Origin: Firmicutes bacterium AM55-24TS
GTDB lineage: Bacteria; Bacillota; Clostridia; UBA1381
Assembly: GCA_003460745.1 (NCBI GenBank)
Contig: QTVU01000007.1
Span: 1 to 64,000 of the forward strand
Direction: 5' to 3'
Length of the DNA: 64,000 nucleotides
Of this stretch, positions 1 through 9,597 are shown piece after piece (positions within the stretch are counted from its first letter, which is position 1; every line of letters starts with the position of its first letter). The position numbers were made by a program, and so were the translations under genes. The notes below the pieces were generated by a model. The model made no database searches. It saw only the letters and a list, made by a program, of their open reading frames with translations, and was not told the DNA's origin.

Positions 1-179
1 TTTTAACTTATCGTTCTTTTATATGTATAATTTAACCATTCCAATATTATTCCGCATTAATTTTATTGTATATTTTATCCAAAGTTATTATATTTCACAA
101 ACTTTTCAGCAATGTTACAATTCTGTAACATTGCATGCTATATGTTGTATATTAATTCATTTTTTCACTACATCTATGC
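1..179. other. A+T-rich stretch with no recognised gene
   Basis: I see no convincing reading frame, RNA gene or promoter pair here. It lies downstream of ruvC and is probably intergenic DNA at the window edge. Confidence 0.4.
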
Positions 180-683
180 TTACCTTACACCGTTCATTCC
201 GAGCATATTATTCATTTTATTGGAATGTGCGTGACAAATTGCAAGTGCAAGAGCATCTGCGGCATCATCGGGTTTAGGTATAACATTCAATCCCAAAATC
301 ATTTTCACCATAGATTGTATTTGTTTTTTATCCGCACGTCCGTAACCTGTAACGGACTGCTTAACCTGAAGCGGTGTATATTCGCTTATCGGTACATTCT
401 TGTTTGCCACTGCTACAAGCAATACACCTCTTGCCTGTGCAACGTTAATCGCGGTCTTTTGGTTTGAATTGAAGAACAATTCTTCTATCGCCACCGCGTC
501 GGGTTTATACTTATCTATATACATCGTCATCTCCGTATATATCTTTTTTAAACGTTCGACAGTCGGCATTCCGGCAGGTGTCGTGATTGCGTTGTATTCA
601 AGCGTTCTGAACTTGTTTCCGACATACTCAACCACTCCTATTCCGACTATTGCATATCCGGGGTCTATACCTATTATAATCAT
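180..683 (-). CDS. ruvC: Holliday junction endonuclease RuvC
   Basis: RuvC is the dimeric nuclease that cuts Holliday junctions held by RuvAB during recombinational repair. The 167-residue product has the family length and its three acidic patches: IGIDPG at residues 4-9, AIEEL near residue 67, and a DDAADALA segment near residue 140 close to the C-terminus. I start at the ATG at 683 because AAAGGAG lies about 11 nt upstream and because the IGIDPG motif must sit at the very N-terminus; an upstream extension would add unrelated sequence. ruvA and ruvB are not on the visible side, so the gene appears to stand alone or to precede genes left of the window. Confidence 0.95.
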   Translation of the reverse strand: MIIIGIDPGYAIVGIGVVEYVGNKFRTLEYNAITTPAGMPTVERLKKIYTEMTMYIDKYKPDAVAIEELFFNSNQKTAINVAQARGVLLVAVANKNVPISEYTPLQVKQSVTGYGRADKKQIQSMVKMILGLNVIPKPDDAADALALAICHAHSNKMNNMLGMNGVR

Positions 684-720
684 TTTATTTCTAACTCCTT
701 TATTTTCGTCAATTTTGCTA

Positions 721-749
721 TTGAATATATATAAATATTGGTGTATAAT
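721..749 (+). promoter_or_regulatory. sigma-A promoter of argG
   Basis: TTGAAT (721-726) and TATAAT (744-749) are separated by 17 bp and lie about 50 bp before the argG start. No ARG-box-like palindrome was evident. Confidence 0.7.
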
Positions 750-800
750 ATAAATCATCAATAAATGATATTTTATAATATTTTAGGAGGAATTGCAACC

Positions 801-2021
801 ATGGCAAAAGAAAAAGTTGTTTTAGCCTACTCAGGCGGACTTGATACCTCAATCATTATTCCTTGGCTAAAGGAAAATTACGATTACGATGTAATCGCTG
901 TATGTGGTGACGTCGGACAAGGTAAAGAAACAGACGGTCTTGAAGAAAGAGCAAAAAAGGCAGGCGCATCTAAGCTTTATATCGAAGACCTTAGAGATGA
1001 TTATGTAAAGGATTATATATTCCCTACTTTAAAAGCAGGTGCTGTATATGAAGGCAAGTATCTTTTAGGTACTTCTCACGCAAGACCTATCATTGCAAAA
1101 AGACTTGTTGAAATCGCTCATAAGGAAGGTGCTGTTGCAATATGCCACGGTGCTACAGGTAAGGGTAACGACCAAGTACGTTTTGAACTTGGTATAAAGG
1201 CTCTTGACCCATCACTAAAGATAATCGCTCCTTGGAGAATTTGGGATATTAAATCTCGTGAAGACGCTGTTGACTATGCAGAGGCTCACAACATTGAAAT
1301 CCCTGTTACAAAGAAAGATTTGTATTCTCGTGACAGAAACATTTGGCACATCAGCCACGAAGGTATGGATCTTGAAGATCCTGCAAACGAACCGCAGCTT
1401 GACAGCTTGTTAAAGCTTGGCGTTTCACCTGAAAAAGCTCCTAACGAGCCAAAGTACATAACAATCGGTTTTGAAAAGGGTGAACCTGTTTCACTTGACG
1501 GCAAAAAGTTAGACCCAAGACCGCTTGTTGAAGAACTTAACAAGCTTGGCGGTGCTTACGGTGTAGGTATTGCAGACATCGTTGAGGACAGACTTGTAGG
1601 TATGAAGTCAAGAGGCGTTTATGAAACTCCGGGCGGTACAATTCTTTATACTGCTATTCAGGAACTTGAATACCTTTGCCTTGACAGAGATACTCAGGCA
1701 TTCAAGCGTCAGTCAGCTATTAAGTTTGCTGAACTTGTATATGACGGTAAATGGTTTACACCGCTTCGTGAATCAATGTCAGCTATGTTTGACGTTATGG
1801 ACGAAACTGTTACAGGTGAAGTCAGACTTAAGCTTTACAAAGGCAGCGTAACTCCTGCAGGTGCTAAGTCACCATATTCACTATATAATGAAGATATTGC
1901 ATCATTCGGTGACAGCCATGAGCTTTACAGCCACAAAGACAGTGAAGGTTTCATCAACCTATTCGGTCTACCGCTAAAGGTTCGTGCTATGATGAAGAAA
2001 AAGAACGGTTTGGATAAATAA
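801..2021 (+). CDS. argG: Argininosuccinate synthase
   Basis: ArgG joins citrulline and aspartate, with ATP cleaved to AMP and PPi, to form argininosuccinate in the cytoplasm, the penultimate step of arginine synthesis. The 406-residue product has the usual length. Its N-terminal PP-loop ATP-binding motif AYSGGLDTS is at residues 8-16, and the central [11 protein letters not shown] substrate-binding segment is present. The start at 801 is chosen because AGGAGG lies 10 nt upstream and [13 protein letters not shown] is the typical N-terminus; a frame from 765 would add a non-conserved tail. A terminator separates it from argH, which has its own promoter, so the two are adjacent on the same strand but probably transcribed separately. 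Confidence 0.97.
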   Translation: MAKEKVVLAYSGGLDTSIIIPWLKENYDYDVIAVCGDVGQGKETDGLEERAKKAGASKLYIEDLRDDYVKDYIFPTLKAGAVYEGKYLLGTSHARPIIAKRLVEIAHKEGAVAICHGATGKGNDQVRFELGIKALDPSLKIIAPWRIWDIKSREDAVDYAEAHNIEIPVTKKDLYSRDRNIWHISHEGMDLEDPANEPQLDSLLKLGVSPEKAPNEPKYITIGFEKGEPVSLDGKKLDPRPLVEELNKLGGAYGVGIADIVEDRLVGMKSRGVYETPGGTILYTAIQELEYLCLDRDTQAFKRQSAIKFAELVYDGKWFTPLRESMSAMFDVMDETVTGEVRLKLYKGSVTPAGAKSPYSLYNEDIASFGDSHELYSHKDSEGFINLFGLPLKVRAMMKKKNGLDK

Positions 2022-2038
2022 TAATCGTATATTATATT

Positions 2039-2069
2039 GAGGATACTTTTGGGTATCCTCTTTTCTTTT
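2039..2069 (+). terminator. argG terminator
   Basis: GAGGATAC (2039-2046) pairs with GTATCCTC (2053-2060) across a 6-nt loop and is followed by a T-rich tract, 18 bp after the argG stop. Confidence 0.85.
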
Positions 2070-2090
2070 CCGAAAAATTCTTATAAATCG

Positions 2091-2119
2091 TTTACATTTT
2101 CATTTTTTTATTATATAAT
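2091..2119 (+). promoter_or_regulatory. sigma-A promoter of argH
   Basis: TTTACA (2091-2096) and TATAAT (2114-2119) are 17 bp apart, about 40 bp before argH. Confidence 0.7.
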
Positions 2120-2157
2120 AAAAGTATATGAGTTAATAGACAAAGGAGAAAAAATAT

Positions 2158-3537
2158 ATGGCTAAATTATGGGGCGGTCGCTTTCAGAAAAGCACCGACA
2201 AAAAAGTTGACGATTTCAATTCATCAATACGTTTTGACAAACGTATGTACAAACAAGATATAAAAGGTTCTGTCGCACACGCTACAATGCTTGGCAGACA
2301 GAACATCATTCCAAAAGAGGACAGTGACAAAATCGTTGCCGAATTAAAGAATATTCTAAATGATATTGAGGACGGCAAAGTTGAATTTGAAATTGATGCA
2401 GAAGATATTCATATGAATATTGAAAAGATTTTAATTGAGCGTATCGGTGATGCAGGTAAAAGACTTCACACCGGCAGAAGCCGTAACGACCAAGTCGCTC
2501 TTGACATTCGTATGTATCTTATGGACGAAACTGCCGATATTGAAGAAATGCTTATACACACACTTAACGTACTTGTTGACCTTGCTTCAGACCACACTGA
2601 AACAATTATGCCGGGTTACACACACCTTCAAAAAGCACAACCTGTTACCTTTGCACATCACCTAATGGCTTACTTTGAAATGTTCAAACGCGACCTTTCA
2701 AGACTTCGCGATTGTAGAAAGCGTACAAACGTTATGCCTTTGGGCAGCGGTGCGCTTGCAGGTACTACCTACCCTCTTGACAGAGAATTTGTTGCAAGCG
2801 AACTTGGTTTTGACGCGGTTACAATGAACTCTCTTGACGGTGTTTCCGACAGAGATTTTGTTATTGAACTTGCAAACTGTCTTGCTCTTGTTATGATGCA
2901 CCTTAGCCGTTTCTGTGAGGAACTTATTTTATGGTCAAGCAATGAATTTTCATTCGTTGAAATGGACGACGCTTTTTCAACAGGCTCATCTATTATGCCA
3001 CAAAAGAAAAATCCCGATGTTGCGGAACTTATTCGCGGTAAGGCAGGTCGTGTTTACGGTCATCTTATGGGCTTGCTTACTACAATGAAAGGTATTCCGC
3101 TTGCATACAACAAAGATATGCAGGAAGACAAAGAGCCTATTTTTGACAGTATTGATACAGTTAAACTTTGCTTGCCTGTATTCTGCGATATGATTGCAAC
3201 AATGACAGTTAAAAAGGATAATATGCTAAAAGGCTCAAAGGGTGGATTTACAAACGCAACTGACGTTGCCGATTATCTTGTAAAGAAAGGATTGCCTTTC
3301 AGAGAGGCACACGCAGTTGTCGGAAGAATGGTATTCTATTCAATTGAACACGATAAAGCACTTGATGACCTTACAATGGATGAATTTAAAGAATTTTCGG
3401 ATATTATCGAGGATGATATTTATAATGCTATCAGCATGGAAACTTGCGTAAATGACAGAAAAGTCATAGGCGGTCCGGCAAAAGAAGTTGTCGAAAAAGC
3501 AATCGCTGACGCAAAAGAATTTTTAGCACAGCAATAA
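2158..3537 (+). CDS. argH: Argininosuccinate lyase
   Basis: ArgH splits argininosuccinate into arginine and fumarate and acts as a homotetramer of the fumarase/aspartase superfamily. The 459-residue product has the family length. The superfamily signature [12 protein letters not shown] is near residue 280 and carries the catalytic-loop serine; the TGRSRNDQV segment near residue 110 and the [13 protein letters not shown] segment (here IMPGYTHLQ) near residue 150 are intact. The start ATG at 2158 follows AAAGGAG. Together with argG it supplies the last two steps of arginine biosynthesis. No carbamoyl or ornithine-pathway genes are visible nearby. Confidence 0.97.
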   Translation: MAKLWGGRFQKSTDKKVDDFNSSIRFDKRMYKQDIKGSVAHATMLGRQNIIPKEDSDKIVAELKNILNDIEDGKVEFEIDAEDIHMNIEKILIERIGDAGKRLHTGRSRNDQVALDIRMYLMDETADIEEMLIHTLNVLVDLASDHTETIMPGYTHLQKAQPVTFAHHLMAYFEMFKRDLSRLRDCRKRTNVMPLGSGALAGTTYPLDREFVASELGFDAVTMNSLDGVSDRDFVIELANCLALVMMHLSRFCEELILWSSNEFSFVEMDDAFSTGSSIMPQKKNPDVAELIRGKAGRVYGHLMGLLTTMKGIPLAYNKDMQEDKEPIFDSIDTVKLCLPVFCDMIATMTVKKDNMLKGSKGGFTNATDVADYLVKKGLPFREAHAVVGRMVFYSIEHDKALDDLTMDEFKEFSDIIEDDIYNAISMETCVNDRKVIGGPAKEVVEKAIADAKEFLAQQ

Positions 3538-3541
3538 AAAC

Positions 3542-3573
3542 AAAATGCAAGCTGTTAAATCAGCTTGCATTTT
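3542..3573. terminator. Bidirectional terminator between argH and the zinc-ribbon gene
   Basis: AAAATGCAAGCT (3542-3553) pairs perfectly with AGCTTGCATTTT (3562-3573), with T-runs on both strands. It lies between two convergent genes. Confidence 0.9.
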
Positions 3574-3576
3574 TTA

Positions 3577-4398
3577 TTAATTTACTTTAAACGTACCGTA
3601 AATATCATTTATATAGACATCATAAATATCGTGATATGCGTGAGGTGATATAAATTCAAACCAATACATATTACCGTTTCTAAACTTACAATACTTATAA
3701 TATTCCGTTATACCGTCATTAACCGTTACCGCAAAATAATCCGCTCCCGATGTTTTATACGTCACATTTCCTACGTGATTTTGAATATAGAAATTCAATT
3801 CGTTTCCTACCGAGGTATCTGCCGCCGACTTTGTTGCTATAATTTCTCTTGCCGAGCCGTCAGGTGCTTCCACAGAATAAAGTGTTTCAGCTTTTCCGTC
3901 ATTGTATACTACAAAATGCGACGGATAACTGCACTTAAAACCATATGCACTGCTGTTATACATAGTATAACTTGGATGTGCTACAACACCTGTATCCTGT
4001 CTTGGCTGTTGAGGCGGTACATTAGCTTGTTGCGGCTCCTGTGTCACATATATAATTTGCGGTGTAACTTCCGGCATTTGTGTCGGTGTCGCAGTCGGCA
4101 ACGGCATCGGTGTCGGCATAGGAGTTGATGTTGCTTTCGGTGCAAAAGGACTGCTCCCTGACATCACATTAAACATTATCAAGCCGGCTGATATGAATAC
4201 AATCAATGTTGCAACTATAATAGCAACTATCAACGCAGTGTTATTGTTATTCTTTTTTGAATGTTTATTACCGTTTGTATTTTTAGAAAAATCATTTTTA
4301 ATACCGTTTAACTGTTTTTGTGATTGCATATTGTTTCCGCAATTAGGACAAAAAGTCGCATCATCGGGTACTTTTGTTCCGCAATTATTACAATACAT
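3577..4398 (-). CDS. Zinc-ribbon, single-pass membrane protein of unknown function
   Basis: The 273-residue product begins with a CxxC...CxxC zinc ribbon: CNNCG at residues 3-7 and CPNCG at 18-22. A Lys/Asn-rich linker, one transmembrane helix near residues 52-76 and a Pro/Thr/Gln-rich stalk rich in PTPMP-like repeats follow. A C-terminal globular domain of about 125 residues holds a SAYGFKCSYPSHF segment that resembles extracellular stress- or surface-sensing domains of clostridial zinc-ribbon proteins. Topology would place the ribbon in the cytosol and the domain outside. The function is unknown; zinc-ribbon membrane proteins of this plan are common in Clostridia. It has its own promoter at 4435-4463. 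Confidence 0.75.
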   Translation of the reverse strand: MYCNNCGTKVPDDATFCPNCGNNMQSQKQLNGIKNDFSKNTNGNKHSKKNNNNTALIVAIIVATLIVFISAGLIMFNVMSGSSPFAPKATSTPMPTPMPLPTATPTQMPEVTPQIIYVTQEPQQANVPPQQPRQDTGVVAHPSYTMYNSSAYGFKCSYPSHFVVYNDGKAETLYSVEAPDGSAREIIATKSAADTSVGNELNFYIQNHVGNVTYKTSGADYFAVTVNDGITEYYKYCKFRNGNMYWFEFISPHAYHDIYDVYINDIYGTFKVN

Positions 4399-4434
4399 AT
4401 CTTATCCCCCACTATCGAATAATTATTTAAACAT

Positions 4435-4463
4435 ATTATACCAAATTTCTTTGAATTTGTCCA
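4435..4463 (-). promoter_or_regulatory. Promoter of the zinc-ribbon gene
   Basis: On the minus strand TGGACA (4463-4458) and TATAAT (4440-4435) are 17 bp apart, 37 bp before the start codon. Confidence 0.65.
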
Positions 4464-4466
4464 TAT

Positions 4467-4883
4467 TTAATATTTATTTCTTATTATAAAATAGCAAATC
4501 CAATATATAACCAGAACGCCACACAAATTATACGCAATCACTTGTGCCGCATATTCCATATTCACTGTATACAATACTATAATCGCAATTCCGGCTATAA
4601 CGGCATACACGCTAAATGTCAAACTCCTCGCCTTTGTCCAAATCATTATATTACGTTCGTCTTTTTCTGCAATCTCTTTCTCTATGAAGTTCTCTGTACT
4701 CTTAAAAATTCTGATATTCTTTACTATCATCACCAAACCGCAAGCACCGAATGCCGTTCCGAAAACAAGCATCGCTTCATTTTTTATTATTCCGATACTT
4801 GTTAAAACTACAAGTAATACACCGATAATTACATAAACAATTGCTATACCTAATCGCATTTTCAGCTTATTTTTAAATTTCAT
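4467..4883 (-). CDS. Four-helix membrane protein co-transcribed with an XRE regulator
   Basis: The 138-residue product is mostly hydrophobic, with about four transmembrane helices (roughly residues 10-30, 35-55, 85-105 and 112-132). A charged central loop contains ENFIEKEIAEKDERN. This layout resembles the DUF2178/DUF3796-type membrane partners that sit beside small XRE regulators in Bacillota. The ATG at 4883 overlaps the end of the regulator gene and uses its terminal GAGGAGGAA as ribosome binding site, so the pair is translationally coupled. The biochemical role is unknown. Confidence 0.7.
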   Translation of the reverse strand: MKFKNKLKMRLGIAIVYVIIGVLLVVLTSIGIIKNEAMLVFGTAFGACGLVMIVKNIRIFKSTENFIEKEIAEKDERNIMIWTKARSLTFSVYAVIAGIAIIVLYTVNMEYAAQVIAYNLCGVLVIYWICYFIIRNKY

Positions 4884-4885
4884 CA

Positions 4886-5083
4886 CTATTCCTCCTCAAA
4901 AATAAATACATCTTCAATATTGGTTCCGAAATACCTTGATATTTTGTACGCCAGCTGAAGTGACGCGTTATATTTGCCGTTTTCAAGTGATATAATCGTT
5001 TGCCGTGTTACTTCAACCGCTTTTGCCAATTCATCCTGCGTTATTTTCTTTTGTTTTCGCAGTTCTTTTATTCTATTATTCAA
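4886..5083 (-). CDS. Small XRE-family transcriptional regulator
   Basis: This 65-residue protein is almost entirely one helix-turn-helix domain (residues 3-58). The recognition part [18 protein letters not shown] is typical of the YozG/DUF-partner subgroup in which a stand-alone Cro/C1 domain controls an adjacent membrane protein gene. It is the first gene of a two-gene operon. Its promoter overlaps 13-bp direct repeats, which suggests autoregulation. No ligand domain is present. Confidence 0.88.
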   Translation of the reverse strand: MNNRIKELRKQKKITQDELAKAVEVTRQTIISLENGKYNASLQLAYKISRYFGTNIEDVFIFEEE

Positions 5084-5107
5084 ATTACCACTCCTTTATG
5101 TATAGTT

Positions 5108-5165
5108 CGCTTTACATTTTTATTATATCATTATTTTGTAAAAAGTCAAGTACGCTTTACATTTT
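5108..5165 (-). promoter_or_regulatory. Promoter and repeated operator of the XRE/membrane pair
   Basis: On the minus strand TTGACT (5149-5144) and TATAAT (5127-5122) are 16 bp apart. The sequence CGCTTTACATTTT occurs twice in direct orientation on the plus strand (5108-5120 and 5153-5165), flanking the promoter; these are likely repressor sites. Confidence 0.65.
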
Positions 5166-5172
5166 ATCTTAT

Positions 5173-5209
5173 AAAAAAAACAAGCGACTTTTTCATTGTC
5201 GCTTGTTTT
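5173..5209 (-). terminator. lepA terminator
   Basis: AAAACAAGCGAC (5177-5188) pairs with GTCGCTTGTTTT (5198-5209); on the minus strand the stem is followed by a run of eight T. Confidence 0.9.
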
Positions 5210-5213
5210 CGCA

Positions 5214-7025
5214 TTAGTCATCCAATTTCAATACAGACATAAACGCCTCTTGCGGTACTTCTACGCTACCGACTTGACGCATACGCTTTTTACCCTCTTT
5301 TTGTTTTTCAAGAAGTTTCTTTTTACGCGTAATATCACCGCCGTAACATTTTGCAAGCACGTCCTTACGCATTGCTCTAACAGTTTCACGAGCGATAATC
5401 TTTGAACCGACTGCCGCTTGAATAGGCACTTCAAAAAGCTGACGAGGAATTGCCTCTTTAAGTTTTTCAGCCATTTTTCTGCCGCGTGAATATGCACTGT
5501 CCTTATGAACAATAAACGAAAGTGCATCAACCATTTCACCGTTAAGCAGAATATCAAGTTTAACAAGATTACTGCGTGTATATCCGCAAAGTTCATAGTC
5601 AAATGACGCATAACCTTTAGTTCTTGATTTTAACGCGTCAAAGAAATCGTATATAATTTCATTAAGCGGAAGTTCATAGAATATCTCCGCTCTTGACGCG
5701 TCCATATACGTCATATCCTTATATATTCCGCGTCTTTCCTGACATAATTCCATTACATTGCCGACATAGTCTTTAGGTACCATAATCGTAGCCTTAACCA
5801 TAGGTTCTTCCATATAATCAATCTCTGCAGGATCGGGAAGATTTGTAGGGTTATCCACCCACACCATTTCACCGTTCGTTTTATAAACCTTATATATAAC
5901 GCTCGGTGCTGTTGTTACAAGGTCAAGATTATATTCTCTTTCAAGTCTTTCCTGTATAATCTCCATATGAAGAAGTCCCAAAAATCCGCATCTGAATCCA
6001 AAACCAAGTGCAACAGATGTTTCCGGTTCAAACATAAGTGCCGCATCATTAAGCTGTAGTTTAGACAATGCGTCCTTTAAATCTTCATACTGTGCACCGT
6101 CGGCAGGATAGATACCGCTGTACACCATAGGATTAACCTTTTTATATCCCGGCAACGGCTCTGCCGCCGCATTTTTAACAGTTGTAATCGTATCACCGAC
6201 ACGCGTATCTTGAATATTTTTAATGCTTGCCGCAATATATCCGACATCGCCTGCCGCCAATCCCTTATTAGGCACAAGTCCGGCAGGGTGCATAACGCCG
6301 ACTTCAACAACGTCAAATTCAGCACCGGTCGCCATCATTCTTATTCTGTCACCAGGTTTAACTGTTCCCTCTTTAATTCTTACATAAACAATAACGCCTT
6401 TATAGCTGTCATAATAAGAGTCAAATATAAGTGCCTTTAGCGGTGCATTTTCATCACCTGTCGGTGACGGAATTTTTTCAACAATTTCTTCAAGTACAGA
6501 TTCCACATTAAGACCTGTCTTTGCCGATACTTGAGGCGCGTCCTCCGCAGGTATTCCTATAACATCCTCGATTTCGTTTATTACCATCTCGGGTTGTGCA
6601 GACGGCAGGTCTATTTTGTTGATTACCGGTACAACTTCAAGGTCATGGTCGATTGCAAGATATGTGTTTGCAAGTGTTTGTGCCTCGATACCCTGTGACG
6701 CGTCAACAATAAGTATCGCTCCCTCACACGCCGCAAGCGAACGTGAAACTTCATAGTTAAAGTCAACGTGTCCCGGTGTGTCAATTAAGTTAAGAGTATA
6801 AATTTCTCCGTCATCACGCTTATACTTTAGTGTAACAGCGTGTGCCTTAATCGTGATACCTCTCTCACGTTCCAAATCCATATTATCAAGGAGCTGTTCC
6901 TCCATATCACGTTCCGAAACTTCTCCCGTAAGTTCAAGCAATCTGTCGGCAAGTGTTGACTTACCGTGATCTATATGTGCTACTATACAAAAATTTCTGA
7001 TTTTACTCTGTCTTTCGTTTGACAT
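5214..7025 (-). CDS. lepA: Elongation factor 4 (LepA)
   Basis: LepA is a ribosome-associated translational GTPase that acts on stalled or mis-translocated ribosomes and in 30S biogenesis. The 603-residue length is standard. G1 AHIDHGKST is at residues 16-24, G3 DTPGH near 83 and G4 NKIDLP near 137. The LepA-specific C-terminal domain ends with [28 protein letters not shown] basic sequence at about 555-580, with SGK-like tRNA-interaction residues. It has its own promoter (7061-7089) and terminator, and lies downstream of spoIIP on the same strand, as in several Clostridia where the two neighbour each other. Confidence 0.97.
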   Translation of the reverse strand: MSNERQSKIRNFCIVAHIDHGKSTLADRLLELTGEVSERDMEEQLLDNMDLERERGITIKAHAVTLKYKRDDGEIYTLNLIDTPGHVDFNYEVSRSLAACEGAILIVDASQGIEAQTLANTYLAIDHDLEVVPVINKIDLPSAQPEMVINEIEDVIGIPAEDAPQVSAKTGLNVESVLEEIVEKIPSPTGDENAPLKALIFDSYYDSYKGVIVYVRIKEGTVKPGDRIRMMATGAEFDVVEVGVMHPAGLVPNKGLAAGDVGYIAASIKNIQDTRVGDTITTVKNAAAEPLPGYKKVNPMVYSGIYPADGAQYEDLKDALSKLQLNDAALMFEPETSVALGFGFRCGFLGLLHMEIIQERLEREYNLDLVTTAPSVIYKVYKTNGEMVWVDNPTNLPDPAEIDYMEEPMVKATIMVPKDYVGNVMELCQERRGIYKDMTYMDASRAEIFYELPLNEIIYDFFDALKSRTKGYASFDYELCGYTRSNLVKLDILLNGEMVDALSFIVHKDSAYSRGRKMAEKLKEAIPRQLFEVPIQAAVGSKIIARETVRAMRKDVLAKCYGGDITRKKKLLEKQKEGKKRMRQVGSVEVPQEAFMSVLKLDD

Positions 7026-7060
7026 ATTTTCTCTCCTAAAATATTCGATAATTATTTTTT

Positions 7061-7089
7061 ATTATATCACAAATCGCCTGTCTGTGCAA
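7061..7089 (-). promoter_or_regulatory. Promoter of lepA
   Basis: On the minus strand TTGCAC (7089-7084) and TATAAT (7066-7061) are exactly 17 bp apart. The promoter starts within 5 bp of the spoIIP stop, so lepA can be expressed independently of sporulation. Confidence 0.75.
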
Positions 7090-7092
7090 CGA

Positions 7093-8232
7093 TTATTTTG
7101 CATTAAGCACTGCCGCAATCGCTCTTGCAACATCTTTTCCGCCCTCTTTCGCCTGTGCAAGAGTATTTCCGTTACTTCCGACCTCTAAAATCAAACTTCC
7201 TTTAGTCATATGCTCGTTAAATCGTTCTTTTCTTAGATTAATAGGTCGCATAACTCCGGGATACATTATTTCAGCCGCATTTTGAATTTTAGCCGCAAAC
7301 TTCAAATTTTCCTGCCAATTTTCGTGCCACAATCCCATACTGTTCGTACCGACAACAAGCATAACCTGTGCGGTCGATATTCCGTTTTCTTCACACGTAA
7401 CCGCAAGTTTTGAGCCGTCCGAATAAATAAATGCGTCACGATGTACGTCAAGTACAATTTCTATTGACGGATTGTTTTTAAGCTGTGTTTCTATCGTTGA
7501 CAACGCCCTTGTATAAGATCCTTGATACGACGGATAATCGTGATACGTTGTGTCGTGTACCGTCTTTATGCCGTTTTCTTCAAGCACCCTGCATATCTCG
7601 TCACCTACCGCAACCACGTTCATACTCTCGTCCGTATTTCTTTCTGTTTCACCGTTCATCTGGTCGCCGTCATAGCATTCCGTTGTATGCGTATGTACAA
7701 CAAGAACTTTCGGTCCGTCTGTATCTGTGTTTATTGAAAACTCCTCTGCGCACAAGGCATTTACGTCCACATTATATGTTGTTGCATTGTTCAGCTTTAA
7801 ATTATTCGCCGTACAAATTTGTGATTTGTCGGGCATTGTTACTTCTTCCTGTACTGTATCAGGTGTTTGCTCCGTTTGTTCTTCTCCCTGCTCCGTACTG
7901 TCTTCCGCAAATTCTTCACTTGTATTCTCCTGCTCCGCCTGTGAGGTTGTCCCGTCAAATACCGATGAATATTCACTTATTATTGTTTCCGGATTTTCAA
8001 TATCAAACCCTAATATTTTCTTTGCAAAATCCTTTAAGCTGAATGTCTTTTCATTATTATTCGGCAGACCCTCGGCAAGTATATCTTCATATATTTCATT
8101 TTGATAATTAAACACATTCGCCGTTTTGGGAGGAATTAAGCTCACCGCCGTAATAATACCGCCTAAAAACAAAATACCCACTACGGCTATGATAAGTTTC
8201 TTTTTTGTTATAACAACAGTTTTAAATTTCAT
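7093..8232 (-). CDS. spoIIP: Stage II sporulation protein P (peptidoglycan amidase)
   Basis: SpoIIP is the N-acetylmuramoyl-L-alanine amidase/endopeptidase of the SpoIIDMP engulfment complex and acts at the septal wall. The 379-residue product has an N-terminal signal anchor (residues 9-32), an acidic Gln/Glu/Thr-rich stalk and a C-terminal amidase domain. That domain carries VVHTHTTECYDG (zinc-binding histidines) near residue 200, LDVHRDAF near 260 and LILEVGSNGNT near 345. The start at ATG 8232 follows AAAGGGAT; an upstream extension in frame has no support. This gene is the main evidence that the host forms spores. I could not define a sigma-E or sigma-F promoter confidently. Confidence 0.93.
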   Translation of the reverse strand: MKFKTVVITKKKLIIAVVGILFLGGIITAVSLIPPKTANVFNYQNEIYEDILAEGLPNNNEKTFSLKDFAKKILGFDIENPETIISEYSSVFDGTTSQAEQENTSEEFAEDSTEQGEEQTEQTPDTVQEEVTMPDKSQICTANNLKLNNATTYNVDVNALCAEEFSINTDTDGPKVLVVHTHTTECYDGDQMNGETERNTDESMNVVAVGDEICRVLEENGIKTVHDTTYHDYPSYQGSYTRALSTIETQLKNNPSIEIVLDVHRDAFIYSDGSKLAVTCEENGISTAQVMLVVGTNSMGLWHENWQENLKFAAKIQNAAEIMYPGVMRPINLRKERFNEHMTKGSLILEVGSNGNTLAQAKEGGKDVARAIAAVLNAK

Positions 8233-8313
8233 AATTTTATCCCTTTCATAGAGTGCTATTTTATAAATACGCAAGATTTTTTTAAATATGTCGAAAAAAT
8301 TTTCAAAAAAAGC

Positions 8314-8342
8314 TTGCAATTACGCTTGAACTGTGGTATAAT
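8314..8342 (+). promoter_or_regulatory. Promoter of rplS
   Basis: TTGCAA (8314-8319) and TATAAT (8337-8342) are 17 bp apart. Confidence 0.75.
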
Positions 8343-8349
8343 TTTGTAG

Positions 8350-8411
8350 TTATTACGGATAGTCCTCTGCCTCGGTCGGCACGAATGTCCCAGATTATTA
8401 AGGAGGATTTA
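8350..8411 (+). promoter_or_regulatory. Short structured 5' leader of rplS (candidate L19 autoregulatory leader)
   Basis: The roughly 60-nt leader contains TGCC/GGCA pairing around a 6-nt loop, enclosed by GGA/TCC pairing, directly before the AGGAGG site. L19 leaders in Bacillota are known autoregulatory RNAs. The match here is by position and shape only. Confidence 0.4.
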
Positions 8412-8765
8412 ATGATGAACACACAAGAAATCATTAACGCTTTGACAAAAGACCAAATCAGAACAGATTTACCTGAACTTGTAGTTGGTAACAACGTAAA
8501 GGTTTACCAAAGAATCGTCGAAGGTTCTCGTACAAGAACTCAGATGTTTGAAGGTACAATCATCAAAGTACAGGGCGGCGGTATCGCTCAAACTTTCACA
8601 GTAAGAAGAGTTTCTTACGGCGTAGGCGTTGAAAAAACATGGCCTGTTAACTCACCTAACATTGAAAAGATTGAAGTTTCAAGAAAAGGTAAAGTTAGAC
8701 GTGCAAGACTATTCTATCTTCGTGACAGAGTTGGTAAAGCAGCAAAAGTTAAGGAAAGAATCTAA
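8412..8765 (+). CDS. rplS: Ribosomal protein bL19
   Basis: bL19 sits at the 30S-50S interface and contributes to intersubunit bridges. The 117-residue product has standard length and the family core: [17 protein letters not shown] near residues 27-43, the QMFEGTIIK strand, [12 protein letters not shown] near 65-76 and the basic [17 protein letters not shown]-terminus. Two ATG codons are in tandem at 8412; AGGAGG is optimally placed. The gene is followed by a strong terminator but is physically linked to lepB and rbgA, an order that recurs in Bacillota. Confidence 0.98.
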   Translation: MMNTQEIINALTKDQIRTDLPELVVGNNVKVYQRIVEGSRTRTQMFEGTIIKVQGGGIAQTFTVRRVSYGVGVEKTWPVNSPNIEKIEVSRKGKVRRARLFYLRDRVGKAAKVKERI

Positions 8766-8780
8766 TTTCCTTATAATACG

Positions 8781-8809
8781 AAAAGGGGCATTTCGGTGTC
8801 CCCTTTTTT
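8781..8809 (+). terminator. rplS terminator
   Basis: AAAAGGGG (8781-8788) pairs with CCCCTTTT (8800-8807) around a TTCGG loop, followed by T residues. Confidence 0.9.
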
Positions 8810-8835
8810 GTCTTTAAAAATTAACATTTTATTCA

Positions 8836-8864
8836 TTGTAACTTGAATATAAATGTAGTATAAT
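8836..8864 (+). promoter_or_regulatory. Promoter of lepB-rbgA
   Basis: TTGTAA (8836-8841) and TATAAT (8859-8864) are 17 bp apart, 32 bp before lepB. Confidence 0.7.
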
Positions 8865-8896
8865 CATTTTATATAGTATGTCAGGAGGAAGAAAAA

Positions 8897-9583
8897 ATGA
8901 GTGAACAAGAAGGAAAGAACGAAAACGTAACAAAAGCAACCGCTAAGGAAGATAAAAAGACAAGCCTTGCAAGAGAAATTTGGGAATGGGTATATACACT
9001 TGCTATCGCAATAGTAATTGCTATGCTTATCAAAGGCTTTATATTTGACATTGTACGTGTAGACGGTTCAAGTATGTTCCCTACACTTGTAGATAACGAC
9101 AGACTTATAGTTACAAAACTCGGCTACACTCCGAAACAAGGTGATATTATCATTCTTGACAGTGAATACAAAAACCGTGAAGAATACCTTGACAGATTGG
9201 CTGAATCAAAAGACAAAGAAGAACTTTCTTCATTTGAAAAATTCTTTGCACAAGGCAGTATGCCTTCAAATCTTAAGAAAAAGTATTATGTTAAGAGAAT
9301 AATCGCCATGCCGGGTCAAACAATAGACTTGGTTGACGGTAAAGTATATGTTGACGGCGAAATGCTTGACGAGCCTTATTATGACGGTTTGACAACTTCA
9401 ATAGATCCTACCGTTGAATATCCTATCACCGTGGACGATGACTGTGTATTTGTTATGGGTGACAACAGAACCCGCAGTAAGGACAGCCGTTCATCAGAAC
9501 TAGGTCAAGTTCCTTTCAAAGCAATTTTAGGTAAGTCACAAGTCAGAATATGGCCTTTATCGGATATAGGTCTTACTAAATAA
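8897..9583 (+). CDS. lepB: Signal peptidase I
   Basis: Type I signal peptidase cleaves signal peptides from exported proteins on the outer face of the membrane. The 228-residue product has one N-terminal transmembrane helix (about residues 32-55). The nucleophile serine lies in DGSSMFPTL near residue 60, the general-base lysine in YVKRIIAMPGQ near 135, and the GDNRTRSKDSR box near 193. The intervening insertion (residues 90-130) is longer than in minimal Bacillota SipS proteins. The start follows AGGAGGAAG. The next gene, rbgA, begins 14 bp downstream, so they form an operon. Confidence 0.95.
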   Translation: MSEQEGKNENVTKATAKEDKKTSLAREIWEWVYTLAIAIVIAMLIKGFIFDIVRVDGSSMFPTLVDNDRLIVTKLGYTPKQGDIIILDSEYKNREEYLDRLAESKDKEELSSFEKFFAQGSMPSNLKKKYYVKRIIAMPGQTIDLVDGKVYVDGEMLDEPYYDGLTTSIDPTVEYPITVDDDCVFVMGDNRTRSKDSRSSELGQVPFKAILGKSQVRIWPLSDIGLTK

Positions 9584-9597
9584 TTAACGAGGTACTT

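Noticed and set aside
1..179. Start of a ruvA gene or other partial gene
   Set aside because: The short open frame here has a composition typical of A+T-rich intergenic DNA and no resemblance to RuvA.
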